Source: Anoxybacteroides rupiense
GTDB taxonomy: Bacteria; Bacillota; Bacilli; Bacillales; Anoxybacillaceae
Length of the DNA: 41,369 nucleotides
Reading direction: 5' to 3'
NCBI RefSeq assembly: GCF_014196195.1
Contig: NZ_JACIDF010000017.1
Coordinates: 1 to 41,369, forward strand
A model generated the notes under the pieces. The model ran no database searches. It saw only the letters and a program-made list of their open reading frames with translations, and was not told the DNA's origin. Both the position numbers and the translations under genes were made by a program. Shown piece by piece: positions 24,872-34,207 of this stretch; within the stretch, counting starts at the first letter, position 1, and every line of letters begins with the position of its first letter.

Positions 24872-25868
24872 AAAATATATCATGGAAAGAAAAAGCTGGA
24901 TCTTTTTCTTTTTATTTATGCAGCTATTTATCCTTTTTGTCTCTTATCTTGATGCCGCGATCTCATTGCAGTCTGCCTTTTATATAGTCTTTTTATTGAC
25001 GATCATGTTGATCCTTTTTGTGATCGTCCGCTATAAAAAAGAAACCAAGTTTTATAAAAGCTTAGAAGAATGGGAAAGCGATCTTGACCTCTCAAACGTT
25101 CTCCATGCCGAAAGCCCTTTTGAAAAAATGGTGGAATCCACGCTCGTCAACCAAACGAACTTGCTGAAGCAGGCCGCTTGGGAGAATCGGGTCTCCTTAG
25201 AAGAGGAGAAGGATGAGCTGCTATCATGGATCCATGAAGTAAAAACCCCGCTGACGGCGATGCATTTAATCATTGAACGGGTAGAGGAGGAGAAAATCAA
25301 ATCGCAGCTGTCATACGAGTGGCTGCGCATTCATATGCTGCTTGACCAGCAGCTCCATCAGAAGCGGATTCCTTTTATGGAAAACGATTTATACATCGAA
25401 CATGTCGAGCTGGAACCGCTTATTTTTAAAGAGATTAAAGCGCTGCAATCATGGTGTATGCAAAAAGGAATCGGCTTTGACATCGAGCTGGAGGTTTCTT
25501 CCGTTCTGAGCGATGCGAAATGGCTTTCTTTTATCATTCGGCAAATCTTAACCAACGCCGTGAAATACAGCGAATCATCCGATATCGTCATCAAAAGCTC
25601 GATGCAGAAGGGCCATGTCCAATTAGAAATTCGGGATTTTGGCCGCGGCATTGATCCGAAAGATTTGCCGCGCATTTTCGATAAAGGCTTCACATCGACG
25701 ACGGCGCATCAAGATCAAGCGGCCACGGGCATGGGGTTATATTTGGCGAAAAAAGCCGCCGAACCATTGCTCATCGATATCGACGTCCAATCGCAGCTCC
25801 ATGAGGGGACGACTTTCACGATCACGTTCCCGGAAAAAAATGAATTTGTCCGCATCACAGGCATGTGA
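24864..25868 (+). CDS. bceS: Intramembrane-sensing histidine kinase, BceS type
   Basis: 334 residues from the ATG at 24864. Two closely spaced membrane helices occupy residues ~12-55 ([20 protein letters not shown], then [16 protein letters not shown]) with almost no extracellular loop, the mark of intramembrane-sensing kinases that take their signal from the partner transporter. The phospho-acceptor His is in [15 protein letters not shown]; the ATPase part has [26 protein letters not shown] and [11 protein letters not shown]. The stop lies inside the palindrome before the transporter genes. Confidence 0.92.
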   Translation: MIKKYIMERKSWIFFFLFMQLFILFVSYLDAAISLQSAFYIVFLLTIMLILFVIVRYKKETKFYKSLEEWESDLDLSNVLHAESPFEKMVESTLVNQTNLLKQAAWENRVSLEEEKDELLSWIHEVKTPLTAMHLIIERVEEEKIKSQLSYEWLRIHMLLDQQLHQKRIPFMENDLYIEHVELEPLIFKEIKALQSWCMQKGIGFDIELEVSSVLSDAKWLSFIIRQILTNAVKYSESSDIVIKSSMQKGHVQLEIRDFGRGIDPKDLPRIFDKGFTSTTAHQDQAATGMGLYLAKKAAEPLLIDIDVQSQLHEGTTFTITFPEKNEFVRITGM

Positions 25869-25889
25869 CAAAATTGTCACATGCTTTTT
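25861..25889 (+). promoter_or_regulatory. Perfect palindrome before the transporter genes: BceR-type box or terminator
   Basis: GCATGTGACAA-AA-TTGTCACATGC spans the bceS stop codon. GTGACA-N4-TGTCAC resembles the binding sites of BceR-like regulators. It is followed by TTTTTCG, so the hairpin might also attenuate read-through from bceRS. Confidence 0.65.
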
Positions 25890-25960
25890 CGATTTGTTCG
25901 GCCAATCGAAGGAAAAAAACAACCAGGTGGATTAACATAGAAAACGAGGAGGGAAGCAAC

Positions 25961-26722
25961 ATGATCATTTTAGAAGCATCCAACATTTACAAAAGCTATG
26001 GAAATAAATTTAATAAACAAGAGGTGTTAAAAGGACTCGATATTCGTGTAGAAAAAGGGGAATTTCTCAGCATTATGGGACCTTCAGGCTCCGGAAAAAC
26101 AACGCTGCTCAATGTTCTTTCTTCCATTGATCGGGTCAGTCAAGGAATGATTAAAATTGAAGGCAAAGATATTGTCGGCATGAAGGAAAAACAGCTGGCG
26201 GAATTCCGCAAAAACCATTTAGGATTCATTTTTCAGGAATACAACTTGCTGGATACCTTGACCGTAAAGGAAAATGTTCTACTGCCTCTATCGATTACGA
26301 AAACGCCCAAAAAAGAGGCGGAGCAAAAATTTGCTGAACTGGCGACAGAGCTGGGCATTTATGAGATCAAAGATAAATATCCAAACGAAATTTCCGGCGG
26401 GCAAAAGCAGCGCACTTCAGCGGCGCGGGCCTTTATTCATGAACCGAGCATTATTTTTGCCGATGAACCGACAGGCGCTCTCGATTCCAAATCGGCATCC
26501 GATTTGTTAAATAAGCTGCAGCATTTAAATCGGAAGCGAAAAGCCACGATTGTGATGGTCACTCATGATCCGGTCGCCGCCAGCTTCTCAAGCAGGGTCA
26601 TTTTTATCAAAGACGGCCAGGTGTATACGCAATTAAACAAAGGAAATGAAACGCGGCAAGCCTTCTTTCACGACATTATGAAAACCCAAGGCGTGTTAGG
26701 CGGGGTGCAGCATGAGCATTAA
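25961..26722 (+). CDS. bceA: ABC transporter ATP-binding protein, BceA type
   Basis: 253 residues from the ATG at 25961 (GAGGAGGGAAGCAAC in front); the open frame extends upstream but without a start signal. Walker A is [12 protein letters not shown], the Q-loop [12 protein letters not shown], the signature [14 protein letters not shown] and Walker [15 protein letters not shown], in the MacB/LolD-like subfamily used by peptide-resistance transporters. It overlaps the permease gene by eleven bases. It would power removal of peptide antibiotics from their lipid targets and signalling to BceS. Confidence 0.95.
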   Translation: MIILEASNIYKSYGNKFNKQEVLKGLDIRVEKGEFLSIMGPSGSGKTTLLNVLSSIDRVSQGMIKIEGKDIVGMKEKQLAEFRKNHLGFIFQEYNLLDTLTVKENVLLPLSITKTPKKEAEQKFAELATELGIYEIKDKYPNEISGGQKQRTSAARAFIHEPSIIFADEPTGALDSKSASDLLNKLQHLNRKRKATIVMVTHDPVAASFSSRVIFIKDGQVYTQLNKGNETRQAFFHDIMKTQGVLGGVQHEH

Positions 26723-28646
26723 TCAACTCATCTTTCGCAGCTTGAGAAAAAACTTGAAAAATTACTATTTGTACGTGTTTGCTTTAATTTTTGCCGTTGC
26801 GCTTTATTTCTCTTTTGTGACATTGCAATATGATCCGGCCTTGAATGAGATGAAAGGAACGGTAAAAGGAGCCGCTGCCATTCGGGCCGCTTCCGTGCTG
26901 CTTATTGCCATTGTCGGTGTTTTTCTCTTCTATGCTAATGCCATTTTCATCAAGCGGCGGAGCAAAGAAATCGGTTTATTTCAGTTAATCGGCATGACGA
27001 AGGGAAAAATTTTCCGCATGTTGACGGCTGAAAACTTTATCCTTTATTACAGCTCACTCATCATCGGCATTTTTATTGGATTTGCCGGTTCCAAGCTTTT
27101 GCTGATGATTTTGTTTAAAGTGACGAATATCGAAGCCATCGCCACTTTGTCTTTTTCCGAAAAAGCGTTGGTACAAACGCTGGTTGTGTTTAGTGTGATT
27201 TATCTGTTCATTATGCTGATGAACCGCTGGTTTATCCAAAAGCAGACCATTTTGTCTTTATTTCGCGTAACATCCACTACAGAAGTAAAAAAAGTATCGG
27301 TTTTGGAAATGCTCATCGGAATTTTTGGTCTCGTATTGATACTGACAGGCTATTATGTGTCATCCAAATTATTTGACGGCGATTTTGCCACGATCAATGA
27401 GCTTTTCCTAGCGATGGCCTTTATATTAGGATCTGTCATTATCGGCACCTACTTCTTTTTCAAGGGAACGGTCAGCTTTCTTTTTTATCTCCTTCGCAAA
27501 AGAAAAGGAGGATACTTAAATATTGGCGAAGTATTGTCGCTTTCGTCTTTAATGTTCCGCATGAAATCCAATGCTTTGCTGCTGACGATTATTACAACGG
27601 TGTCCGCCCTTGCCATTGGGCTGCTGTCCTTAAGTTATATTTCCTACTATTCAGCAGGACAGACGGCGCGAAATACCGTGGCTGCCGATTTTTCTTTTAT
27701 GAATCAAGAAGATGCCAAACGCTTCACGGAGGCTCTCAAGGAGAAAGGCATTCCGTATAAAGAAAAAGTGATCGACGTGATTCAGGTGAAGGCGGATCTC
27801 ACCTCCATTCTCGAGAATGTGGATTCGAGCATCTTAAATGTGGATCTAGCAGCCATGCCGGTGCCGGTCATTCGCGACAGCGATGTGGAAACGATCGATT
27901 TGCCGCCGGATCAAACGCTGTTTACCGGTTATCAAGATTATCTCGCTCAATTTATGCCGTTTAAAAAATCGGGGCAGATCCAGTTAAAAGGAAAGCACGA
28001 AGGGATCAAGTTGCGTTATTTAGGACTGGAAAAAACCTATTATATTTCTTATCGTTTCACATACGGCTTTCCGACGGTCATTGTGGATGAAACGATTTTC
28101 GAACGGCTAAAAAAGGACATCGATCCGAAAATCCAAAAGGAGTCCACGGTTTATATCGGAATTCATATTTCCGATGAAGAAAAAGTAGAAAAAGCGGACG
28201 ACATGTTTCAAACGATGAATTTCCATGCTCCAGCCGATTCCCGGCTCGCCATCATCAGCAACCAGAAGTATCAATTTGGGCTGATCATGTTTATTGTCGC
28301 CTTTTTAGGATTAACCTTCCTGATCACATCAGGCTGCATTCTTTATTTTAAACAAATGGATGAAGGTCAAGACGAGCAACCGAATTATACGATTTTAAGA
28401 AAGCTTGGTTTTACGCAAGGCGATTTGCTTTCGGGCATTCAAGGAAAGCAGTTATTCAACTTTGGTATTCCTTTAATCTTGGGATTGTCCCACAGCTATT
28501 TCGCCGTCCGCTCCGGCTGGTTCTTTTTTGGCACCGAGCTTTGGATGCCGATGCTGACCGTCATGCTCGTCTATACGGCGTTATACTCGATTTTCGGCAT
28601 CCTGTCCGTTCTTTATTATAAAAAGATGATTAAAGAAGCGTTGTAA
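26712..28646 (+). CDS. bceB: ABC transporter permease, BceB type
   Basis: 644 residues with the ten-helix layout of BceB: one N-terminal helix, three helices with an FtsX-type segment ([20 protein letters not shown]), further helices, a large extracellular domain of about 200 residues (roughly 315-520, beginning [20 protein letters not shown]) and the C-terminal helices. The size and the large loop between helices 7 and 8 separate it from ordinary FtsX permeases. It should detect the peptide and partner the kinase. The exact drug cannot be read from the sequence. Confidence 0.93.
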   Translation: MSINQLIFRSLRKNLKNYYLYVFALIFAVALYFSFVTLQYDPALNEMKGTVKGAAAIRAASVLLIAIVGVFLFYANAIFIKRRSKEIGLFQLIGMTKGKIFRMLTAENFILYYSSLIIGIFIGFAGSKLLLMILFKVTNIEAIATLSFSEKALVQTLVVFSVIYLFIMLMNRWFIQKQTILSLFRVTSTTEVKKVSVLEMLIGIFGLVLILTGYYVSSKLFDGDFATINELFLAMAFILGSVIIGTYFFFKGTVSFLFYLLRKRKGGYLNIGEVLSLSSLMFRMKSNALLLTIITTVSALAIGLLSLSYISYYSAGQTARNTVAADFSFMNQEDAKRFTEALKEKGIPYKEKVIDVIQVKADLTSILENVDSSILNVDLAAMPVPVIRDSDVETIDLPPDQTLFTGYQDYLAQFMPFKKSGQIQLKGKHEGIKLRYLGLEKTYYISYRFTYGFPTVIVDETIFERLKKDIDPKIQKESTVYIGIHISDEEKVEKADDMFQTMNFHAPADSRLAIISNQKYQFGLIMFIVAFLGLTFLITSGCILYFKQMDEGQDEQPNYTILRKLGFTQGDLLSGIQGKQLFNFGIPLILGLSHSYFAVRSGWFFFGTELWMPMLTVMLVYTALYSIFGILSVLYYKKMIKEAL

Positions 28647-28652
28647 GATGGA

Positions 28653-28696
28653 CAAACAGGCGTTCGCCCCCTTCGGAGGGCCAACGCCTGTTGTTG
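28653..28696 (+). terminator. Terminator of the bce operon
   Basis: AACAGGCGTT...AACGCCTGTT with an inner CCCCC/GGAGGG stem, starting about ten bases after the permease stop and followed by GTTGGTTTTCGG. Confidence 0.75.
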
Positions 28697-28878
28697 GTTT
28701 TCGGATCACTTTTTGAAAGAGGTGAACGAACGAATTGAAAAAATCCCTCATCAACCCATTATAGCTGTTGGAGACAGCAAAGGCCCTCGGAAGGATGAGA
28801 CAACGGCGGAATCGTGAACGTCTGCGACTGTGCGATTTCTGCTCATGCAATAAAGGAATAAAAGGAGTGAGTAAAAAG

Positions 28879-29226
28879 ATGTTTATTCAAATAAGAAGAA
28901 TCACAGTGGCAGAAGGATATACAGAACAGGTTGTGAACCAATTCAGCCAGCCGGGAATGATTGAACAGCAAGAAGGATTGGTAGATTTGGAAATATTAGT
29001 TAAAAAAGGCGGCGAGGTGATGCTGGTTGCCTAGGAGTCAGAGGAGCATTGGAAAATGTGGGAGAAAAGCGATGCCCATATTGCCGCACATCAAGCAAGC
29101 AGAAATCAGCCCAAACCGGATTTTATCCTCCATATGGAAGTCAGTCACTACGAAGTAAAATCCATCAGAAAAAGGGGCGTAACAGTGATGGATCCTCTAT
29201 GGTCTTATAAAGCTCAGCTTTTATAG
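28879..29226 (+). pseudogene. HmoA-like haem-degrading monooxygenase interrupted by an amber codon
   Basis: ATG at 28879 with AAAGGAGTGAG upstream. The frame reads MFIQIRRITVAEGYTEQVVN, EGLVDLEILVKKGGEVMLVA, then TAG at 29032-29034, and continues in the same frame with ESEEHWKMWEKSDAHIAAHQ and KPDFILHMEVSHYEVKSI to a TAG at 29224. The whole resembles the antibiotic-biosynthesis-monooxygenase fold of B. subtilis HmoA, which opens haem to release iron. A single nonsense codon, where a residue such as Tyr (TAC/TAT) or Trp is likely expected, separates the halves; no frameshift is needed. A recent inactivation or a base-call error are both possible. Confidence 0.78.
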
Positions 29227-29236
29227 GGCTTTTTTG
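29205..29236 (+). terminator. Terminator at the end of the HmoA-like gene
   Basis: TATAAAGCT-C-AGCTTTTATA followed by GGGCTTTTTTG; the hairpin overlaps the last codons. Confidence 0.65.
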
Positions 29237-29426
29237 TTTTGGGCGCATAAACATAATCCAATATGGCCTAAAAATGGGCTATGTATTGGAGTGGAAAGGC
29301 TGTCATTTTTTTAAGAGTTTTTAGGAATAAATATACTATTTGAGTTAAATGTGGTTCATCACCAAAAGATGTGCTTGCGTCTACCATTGAATTGCGGTAG
29401 ACGTTTCTAACCGAATACACAATGCC

Positions 29427-29830
29427 AATCGTTAGATATTTCTGTATCCATACCCCTGACGTTTGAGCCACTTGATTTTGTTATTCATCCCTTCCGTTCT
29501 CCCATTCGAATAAGGCAACAAAATACACGAAATGATTTCTTCTCAAAAAATCCCGATTTTTTGGGCATCGCCATGCATCCATTGCTTCTTTTTTCGAGCC
29601 ATTCTTGTCGTGCGTTGCAAGCAGATCAGACATAAAAAACATGGTTCGGGAAGAGAAAGTTCAAACATCCAGCGTTCTCTTTCGTTTCGCTCATTTTGAA
29701 TCGAAAAATCTGGTCAATCGATGAGTTCTTTGATGAACGGAGAACACATGCAAATTTTCCTCCAATGGTTTGGACATGCTTACCATACAGGAACATTCGC
29801 TTTTTAGTACCATCTATTTTCTTCATACAC
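29427..29830 (-). pseudogene. Degenerate transposase remnant (ISL3-like C-terminus)
   Basis: On the minus strand the frame ending at 29432 reads YSNGRTEGMNNKIKWLKRQG-YGYRNI, a conserved C-terminal segment of ISL3-family DDE transposases (SNGxxEGxNNKIK). Upstream, stop codons and frame changes interrupt it; a frame at 29626-29826 (MKKIDGTKKRMFLYGKHVQT) is not clearly homologous. No intact ends are visible, so this is a relic. Confidence 0.6.
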
Positions 29831-29879
29831 GCCTCCCCAAAAATATCAAGCGAAATTCGAGGTGATTAATCCAAAATTT

Positions 29880-29935
29880 TATATAAATCCAAATTTTACA
29901 TATTATAAGATGTAAAATATGTGGATTTTTTGATT
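29880..29935. other. AT-rich hairpin
   Basis: AATCCAAATTTTACATATTATAAGATGTAAAATATGTGGATTTTTT folds as AATCCA..ATTTTACAT / ATGTAAAAT..TGGATTTTTT. It could be a terminator on the plus strand; the gene it would serve is unclear. Confidence 0.45.
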
Positions 29936-30002
29936 ATTAAAATCAATAGTTTTTAGGCATCGGCACTGTCCTTGAATCAAATACGTGAGAGGGGAAGAGA
30001 AG

Positions 30003-30185
30003 GTGAAGGGAGCGAAGAAATACATGATTATGTTCATTTTAATTTTGCTTATAAACGTAATTACGGTCATCATGTTATATTTTCAAAACGAGCAATTAAC
30101 AGAAAACCAGAGAAAGTTAAAAGAGTTACAGGTTCAATTGGAGGATGTAAATGATGGTGTGAAGCAACTGTTAGAACAACAGTAG
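30003..30185 (+). CDS. Hypothetical small membrane protein with coiled-coil tail (60 aa)
   Basis: GTG at 30003 has GAGGGG about nine bases upstream (another GTG at 29985 would overlap it). The product has a basic N-terminus, one membrane helix (YMIMFILILLINVITVIML) and a heptad-like charged tail (ENQRKLKELQVQLEDVNDGV). The shape suggests a membrane-anchored coiled-coil peptide. No family is recognised. A dispersed-repeat copy starts right after its stop codon. Confidence 0.5.
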   Translation: MKGAKKYMIMFILILLINVITVIMLYFQNEQLTENQRKLKELQVQLEDVNDGVKQLLEQQ

Positions 30186-30186
30186 G

Positions 30187-30221
30187 GGAGTGGAACGGGT
30201 GCCTGTCACTTGTCGAAAAGG
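30187..30221 (+). repeat. Copy of the GGTGCCTGTCAC dispersed repeat
   Basis: GGAACGGGTGCCTGTCACTT followed by GTCGAAAAG; shares its core with copies at 33060-33090 and 34645-34673. Confidence 0.7.
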
Positions 30222-30228
30222 TAAAGTA

Positions 30229-30429
30229 AAAAGCACCATATCAATGGCGATTTCGTATATAAGTTTTACTTCCTATTTATTAGTTGGATATTTGGGAGAT
30301 ATGATCAATATACGTTTTATTTATCTTGCTTTATCCATTATTATTATCTTAGGTGGAACGTTCTCAATGATTTCTATTTATTTACTAAAAATATATAATA
30401 GGCAGAACTTAAACATGACGATCAAGTAG
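30229..30429 (+). pseudogene. C-terminal fragment of a membrane transporter (MFS-like)
   Basis: The frame reads STISMAISYISFTSYLLVGY, LGDMINIRFIYLALSIII, then a further hydrophobic helix: the pattern of the last two helices of a major facilitator transporter with a GYLGD loop. The upstream part of the frame comes from the dispersed repeat, so no genuine N-terminus exists. Assignment to MFS is tentative. Confidence 0.5.
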
Positions 30430-30686
30430 TGGTATCGTGTTGTACGATATGGCCAGAAACCGGGGTTTGTCCAAGAATGGTCATCCGTAAGCCCGTCATA
30501 TCCCTTTAGCATAAGGATCACCATCGTGTGAGCAGGGCCTATTCTGCCCCATGTTTCACATCATCCGCCGAGAAGCCTTCCACCTCTAAACGGAGCAGAG
30601 GAGGGGAGTGTTGTGGAAGAAATTTTTTGTCCCCTGAAAAGCTAGGGAACCTTGATATCACCATATTTCTAGAGGGAGGATGTCCC
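30430..30686. other. Intergenic region before lplJ
   Basis: No gene or clear promoter is recognised. GAGGGAGGATG (30671-30681) is the ribosome site region of the following gene. Confidence 0.4.
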
Positions 30687-31676
30687 ATGTTATTTATAGA
30701 TAATAAAGGAATCACAGATCCAACCGTTAACTTGGCTATTGAAGAATACGCTTTAAAACATTTAGATAGTAATGAAACGTATTTATTATTCTACATAAAC
30801 GAGCCGTCGATCATTATTGGCAAAAATCAAAATACGATTGAAGAAATTAATACGGAGTATGTGGAGAAAAATAACATTAAAGTGGTTAGAAGACTTTCAG
30901 GTGGCGGAGCGGTTTATCATGATTTCGGAAATTTGAACTTTAGTTTTATTACCAAAGATGATGGAGAAAGTTTTCATAACTTCAGAAAATTTACGGAACC
31001 GGTGATCCGCGCTTTAAAAAAGCTTGGGGTCAATGCTGAACTCAGTGGCCGTAACGATATTGTCGTAGATGGAAGGAAAATTTCCGGAAATGCGCAATTT
31101 GCGACGAGAGGACGAATGTTTAGCCACGGAACATTAATGCTTCATTCAGAGATTGACCATGTGGTATCTGCACTCAAAGTGAAAAAAGAGAAAATCGAAT
31201 CGAAAGGAATTAAATCCATTCGAAGCCGTGTGGCCAACATTTCTGAATTTCTTGATCAAAAAATAACGATGGATGAGTTTAAAACATTATTGCTGCAATA
31301 TATTTTTGAGGGAAAAGAGCCCATTCCCGAATATCAGTTGACAGAAAAAGATTGGGAAGAAATTCATCGCCTTTCGGAGAGAAGATACAAAAATTGGGAT
31401 TGGAACTATGGGAAATCGCCGAAATTTAATTTGCAGCATTCGCAAAGATTCCCGATTGGCTCCATTGATGTTCGTCTTGAAGTGAATAAAGGCATGATTG
31501 AAAACTGCAAAATTTATGGAGACTTCTTTGGTGTTGGGGATGTCAAAGAGATTGAAGAACGATTAACAGGAATAAAATATGAAAAAGCTGAAATTGAAAA
31601 AGCGCTCAATGGGATAGATGTTAAACATTATTTTGGCAATATATCATTGGAGGATTTTTTACAAATTGTATATTGA
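30687..31676 (+). CDS. lplJ: Lipoate-protein ligase
   Basis: 329 residues from the ATG at 30687 (AGAGGGAGGATGTCCC in front); the upstream open frame lacks homology. It activates free lipoate (or octanoate) with ATP and attaches it to lipoyl domains. Family marks: NLAIEEYALKHL, the lipoate loop RRLSGGGAVYHDFGNLNFSF, the catalytic Lys segment GRKISGNAQF, and the C-terminal accessory domain (KSPKFNLQHSQRFPIGSIDV). Length matches B. subtilis LplJ. It appears monocistronic. Confidence 0.95.
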   Translation: MLFIDNKGITDPTVNLAIEEYALKHLDSNETYLLFYINEPSIIIGKNQNTIEEINTEYVEKNNIKVVRRLSGGGAVYHDFGNLNFSFITKDDGESFHNFRKFTEPVIRALKKLGVNAELSGRNDIVVDGRKISGNAQFATRGRMFSHGTLMLHSEIDHVVSALKVKKEKIESKGIKSIRSRVANISEFLDQKITMDEFKTLLLQYIFEGKEPIPEYQLTEKDWEEIHRLSERRYKNWDWNYGKSPKFNLQHSQRFPIGSIDVRLEVNKGMIENCKIYGDFFGVGDVKEIEERLTGIKYEKAEIEKALNGIDVKHYFGNISLEDFLQIVY

Positions 31677-31687
31677 TTTGCTGTTTA

Positions 31688-31720
31688 AGGGGCTGGCCAA
31701 AAAGTGGACAGCCCCGCTGA
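31688..31720 (+). terminator. Hairpin downstream of lplJ
   Basis: GGGGCTG...CAGCCCC around an A-rich loop; no T-run follows, so its terminator role is uncertain. The GGGGCTGTCC-like end also resembles insertion-sequence termini. Confidence 0.45.
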
Positions 31721-31892
31721 TAAGGTAGAGCATGGGATGTTCGTAATGATCCTTTAGCAAACTATGCCCAAAACCGCAAAGCATAGAAGTATAAGTATGA
31801 CTGATAAAAGTACAGCCCTCCATTTCTTTTTCAAAATGGCTCTCCCTCCGTTGCAACAAGCGGCTATCATCCCTTGATTCCTTTACAATAGT

Positions 31893-32255
31893 TCACTTGT
31901 CTATCACCTGAATCTTTTCTGCCCCAACCTGCAAAATTTTCGACTCTTGTACAGGCGGGGCATACCAAACTCTAATTTTTTGACCAACATTTATCTTCTG
32001 ATAATCTTTCTCATGAACATAAAATAAAAAACTATCGTGATTAGCTGCATATGTCAATATTTCGTCCTCAGACATACGGCGTATATCTTCTTTTGTCATA
32101 TCTTGAATAACCAATAGCCTTTTACCGTTATGCTCTTTCTTTAGCGCTACATACCCCTCAAATAAAACAAAATCAGACCGTTTTCTTCCTGTTTCCTCAT
32201 TATAACAAGAAATGAATAATAATGGTATGAAAAAACAAATAATTAATTTTTTCAC
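31893..32255 (-). CDS. DUF3221-like lipoprotein
   Basis: 120 residues. The N-terminus is a lipoprotein signal (MKKLIICFFIPLLFISC, Cys17 as lipidation site). The mature part (FEGYVALKKEHNGKRLLVIQ, then YQKINVGQKIRVWYAPPVQE) has the small OB-like pattern of DUF3221 proteins such as B. subtilis YobA. Function unknown, exported and membrane-anchored. The start is preceded by AGGAGGTAACTG. It is alone on the minus strand. Confidence 0.75.
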   Translation of the reverse strand: MKKLIICFFIPLLFISCYNEETGRKRSDFVLFEGYVALKKEHNGKRLLVIQDMTKEDIRRMSEDEILTYAANHDSFLFYVHEKDYQKINVGQKIRVWYAPPVQESKILQVGAEKIQVIDK

Positions 32256-32539
32256 AGTTACCTCCTAACCAAGAACGAAGGTGTCATTTTGTATGTTTGT
32301 GAACCTTTTTAGCCGGGAATCATTGGCTACAGTGCTGGTAGAAATCAAACTGCTTCTATTTTATAATAAAAATTTTATATGATTAAAGATGATTCTGTGA
32401 AATATGGAAATGTTGTAAAATAAAAGTATGTTTCTCTTTGTTTTTGAACTTACAATGAGTATGAAATGAGCCGAAGACAGCGTTTGGACCATGTTCTTGA
32501 TGAAGGCAATAGCGAATGGTCTATTTGGGGGGATGGATA
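32256..32539. other. Divergent intergenic region
   Basis: AT-rich and must hold the promoters of both flanking genes; I see no strong consensus pair and no RNA gene. Confidence 0.4.
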
Positions 32540-33040
32540 ATGAAACGACTTTTTATCAAGCAGAAGCTATTTAGTATGGGTGAAAAATTTACAGTCAAAG
32601 ATCATACGGAAAAAGATGTTTATTACGTGGAAGGCAGTTTTATGAAGATTCCTAAAACGTTTTCAATCCGGAATGCAAGTGGAGAAGAAGTGGCTCTTAT
32701 TACGAAAAAAACGTTCAGTTTTTTACCGAAGTTTTTGGTAGAGGTGAATGGGCAAGAAGTCTTAATGATCAGAAAAGATTTTTCTATTTTGAAACCGCGC
32801 TATACGATTGATGCAGCCAATATTGAAGTTCGTGGTAATTGGTGGGAAATGGACTTTCAAGTTTTGCGGCAGGGGAAGGTTGTCGGCTATGTTAGTAAGA
32901 AGTGGTTCACTTGGGGGGATAGTTACGAAGTTCAAATATTGGATGAAGAGATGGAAAAGATCATCGTCGCCATTGTCATTGCTATTGATTGTGTAAAAGC
33001 TGACCAAGCTAATGCTTCCACCATTCATACTAGTTCGTAA
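32540..33040 (+). CDS. LURP-one-related / YxjI-family protein
   Basis: 166 residues from the ATG at 32540 (GGGGGGATGGATA upstream). MKRLFIKQKLFSMGEKFTVK, then DVYYVEGSFMKIPKTFSIRN and WFTWGDSYEVQILDEE match the beta-barrel LOR/YxjI family, which has a Tubby-like fold. Molecular role in bacteria is not established. The C-terminus (CVKADQANASTIHTSS) looks complete. A dispersed-repeat copy follows within 20 bases. Confidence 0.8.
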   Translation: MKRLFIKQKLFSMGEKFTVKDHTEKDVYYVEGSFMKIPKTFSIRNASGEEVALITKKTFSFLPKFLVEVNGQEVLMIRKDFSILKPRYTIDAANIEVRGNWWEMDFQVLRQGKVVGYVSKKWFTWGDSYEVQILDEEMEKIIVAIVIAIDCVKADQANASTIHTSS

Positions 33041-33414
33041 TAAGGAAAGCCTGCTATGTGGGAACGGGGTGCCAGTCACTTATCGAAAATCATTTAGAAC
33101 CCCTCCGGTTGCTTAAAATATGGCTGGAGGGGGGGATAGGAAGGGACTGTTGCGCAGAAAGAACTTGAACTCAATGCAACATCAGTCAAATCGGAATTTT
33201 TCTACCTGATCAAAATGAATCATAGGGCTGACTCATCATCTTAAAATATTTTTAACAACTGGTAGATCCGCTGCCCTCGTTGTTTACAACGAAGCGGCTT
33301 TGTTTTTTGATATGTCTGAAGTGTGATGATGTTTTCGTTAGGCTGAAATCGCCTGCGCCTTTTCCTGCAAATAATCGACGAATGCAGGCCCTGTCCCTTT
33401 CCTCTCGTTTTTAT
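33041..33414. other. Gap with a dispersed-repeat copy and a terminator
   Basis: 33060-33090 is a repeat copy (GGAACGGGGTGCCAGTCACT, then TATCGAAAAT). CCCCTCCGG...GGCTGGAGGGG (about 33099-33134) is a second hairpin. CCGCT..TCGTTGT-TTACAACGA-AGCGG followed by TTTGTTTTTT (33270-33309) is a plus-strand terminator. No gene is seen. Confidence 0.55.
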
Positions 33415-33849
33415 TTATTCTTCTATTCCTAAAGCCTGGAGGTAATGTGTCAAACTTTCCTCTACACATTTGGTCACCAGTTCGGTAAAAGGCTCCAATT
33501 CCCCTTCTACACTTGCTTTTTCTAACGCTTCATAATACTTTAAGCGATGTTCAGGGCTTGCCTTAATAATCGCAGGAGGGTATCCATGGTGCATGAGTAT
33601 AAAGTTCATCATCAAACGTGCGGTTCGTCCGTTCCCATCCGCAAAAGGATGGATATAGACAAGCCGAAAGTGAAGCTCTGCAGCTAATGGGACGGGATGA
33701 AGCACGGTCTTATTTTGTTCATACCAAGAAAATAAATGATTCATTTCCTCTTGGACATTTAAAAAATGAACAGGGTGATGAACGCTTCCTGAGATGCCTA
33801 CATGATGTGTTCTGTATTTCCCTGCATTTTCATTGTCAATATTTTTTAA
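33415..33849 (-). pseudogene. Fic-domain protein, C-terminal part, separated by an insertion
   Basis: The frame reads LKNIDNENAGKYRTHHVGIS, then the catalytic Fic motif HPFADGNGRTARLMMNF (HxFx(D/E)GNGRxxR) in full, and continues to a stop at 33415. Fic enzymes transfer AMP or related groups to target proteins. The element at 33850-34207 splits the gene; without it, HYLV joins in frame to LKNIDN. The apparent ATG at 33852 is supplied by the element and has no ribosome site. Confidence 0.88.
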
Positions 33850-34207
33850 CATTCTTCAGTCGAGAAGTCTCCCACTTCTAAACCTTGCGAAGCTTGATGA
33901 AAGTGGGAGATGAATCGACTTCGGAAAAGGACAGGCTTTTGCCTGTTCAATTGTCTGACCCTGTGGTAAAATAAACCTATGTCGTTCTTTCATAACTGGA
34001 TATAGGAGGTTGCATGGAGAAAATAAAATGCGAAAACCAAGCGGATCCTTCCATGCGTAAAATATCCAAGGTACAAAAGAACTCCGAATTGTCGGACATC
34101 TAGGGTTGGAACGACCCGAAGTCACGCTCAGGGAGACGAAAGGCGGCTTTCGTCGTGGAACTGAGAAGCTCCCACTTCAAGCTTTAGCTAAGTGGTGAGT
34201 AGTTCAC
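33850..34207 (+). mobile_element. 358-bp non-autonomous IS200/IS605-type (TnpB-associated) element
   Basis: Left end: a hairpin TCTCCCACTTC...GAAAGTGGGAGA. Right end: CCCACTTCAAGCTTTAGCTA, then AGTGGTGAGTAGTTCAC, with a hairpin between CCACTT and AAGTGG. The interior is non-coding and includes a structured GC-rich stretch (34108-34180) like the omega-RNA scaffold at the 3' end of tnpB genes. No tnpA or tnpB remains. The boundaries follow from restoring the interrupted fic frame: TTTAA precedes the left end and GACTAAG follows the right end. The last 93 bases are identical to the reverse complement of 41277-41369. Confidence 0.82.
34108..34207 (+). ncRNA. Putative omega-RNA-like scaffold at the element's right end
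   Basis: TCAGGGAGACGAAAGGCGGC and TTTCGTCGTGGAACTGAGAA can form nested stems before the terminal hairpin, as in guide RNAs of TnpB. In that model the guide would be the flank beginning GACTAAGTAATG. Transcription is not shown by the sequence. Confidence 0.5.

Noticed and set aside
28879-29226. Selenocysteine or pyrrolysine recoding of the internal stop
   Set aside because: TAG is not a selenocysteine codon, and pyrrolysine use is not expected in Bacillaceae; a nonsense mutation is simpler.
31659-31859. Minus-strand 66-codon frame after lplJ
   Set aside because: It begins without a ribosome site and overlaps the lplJ 3' hairpin; no family resemblance.
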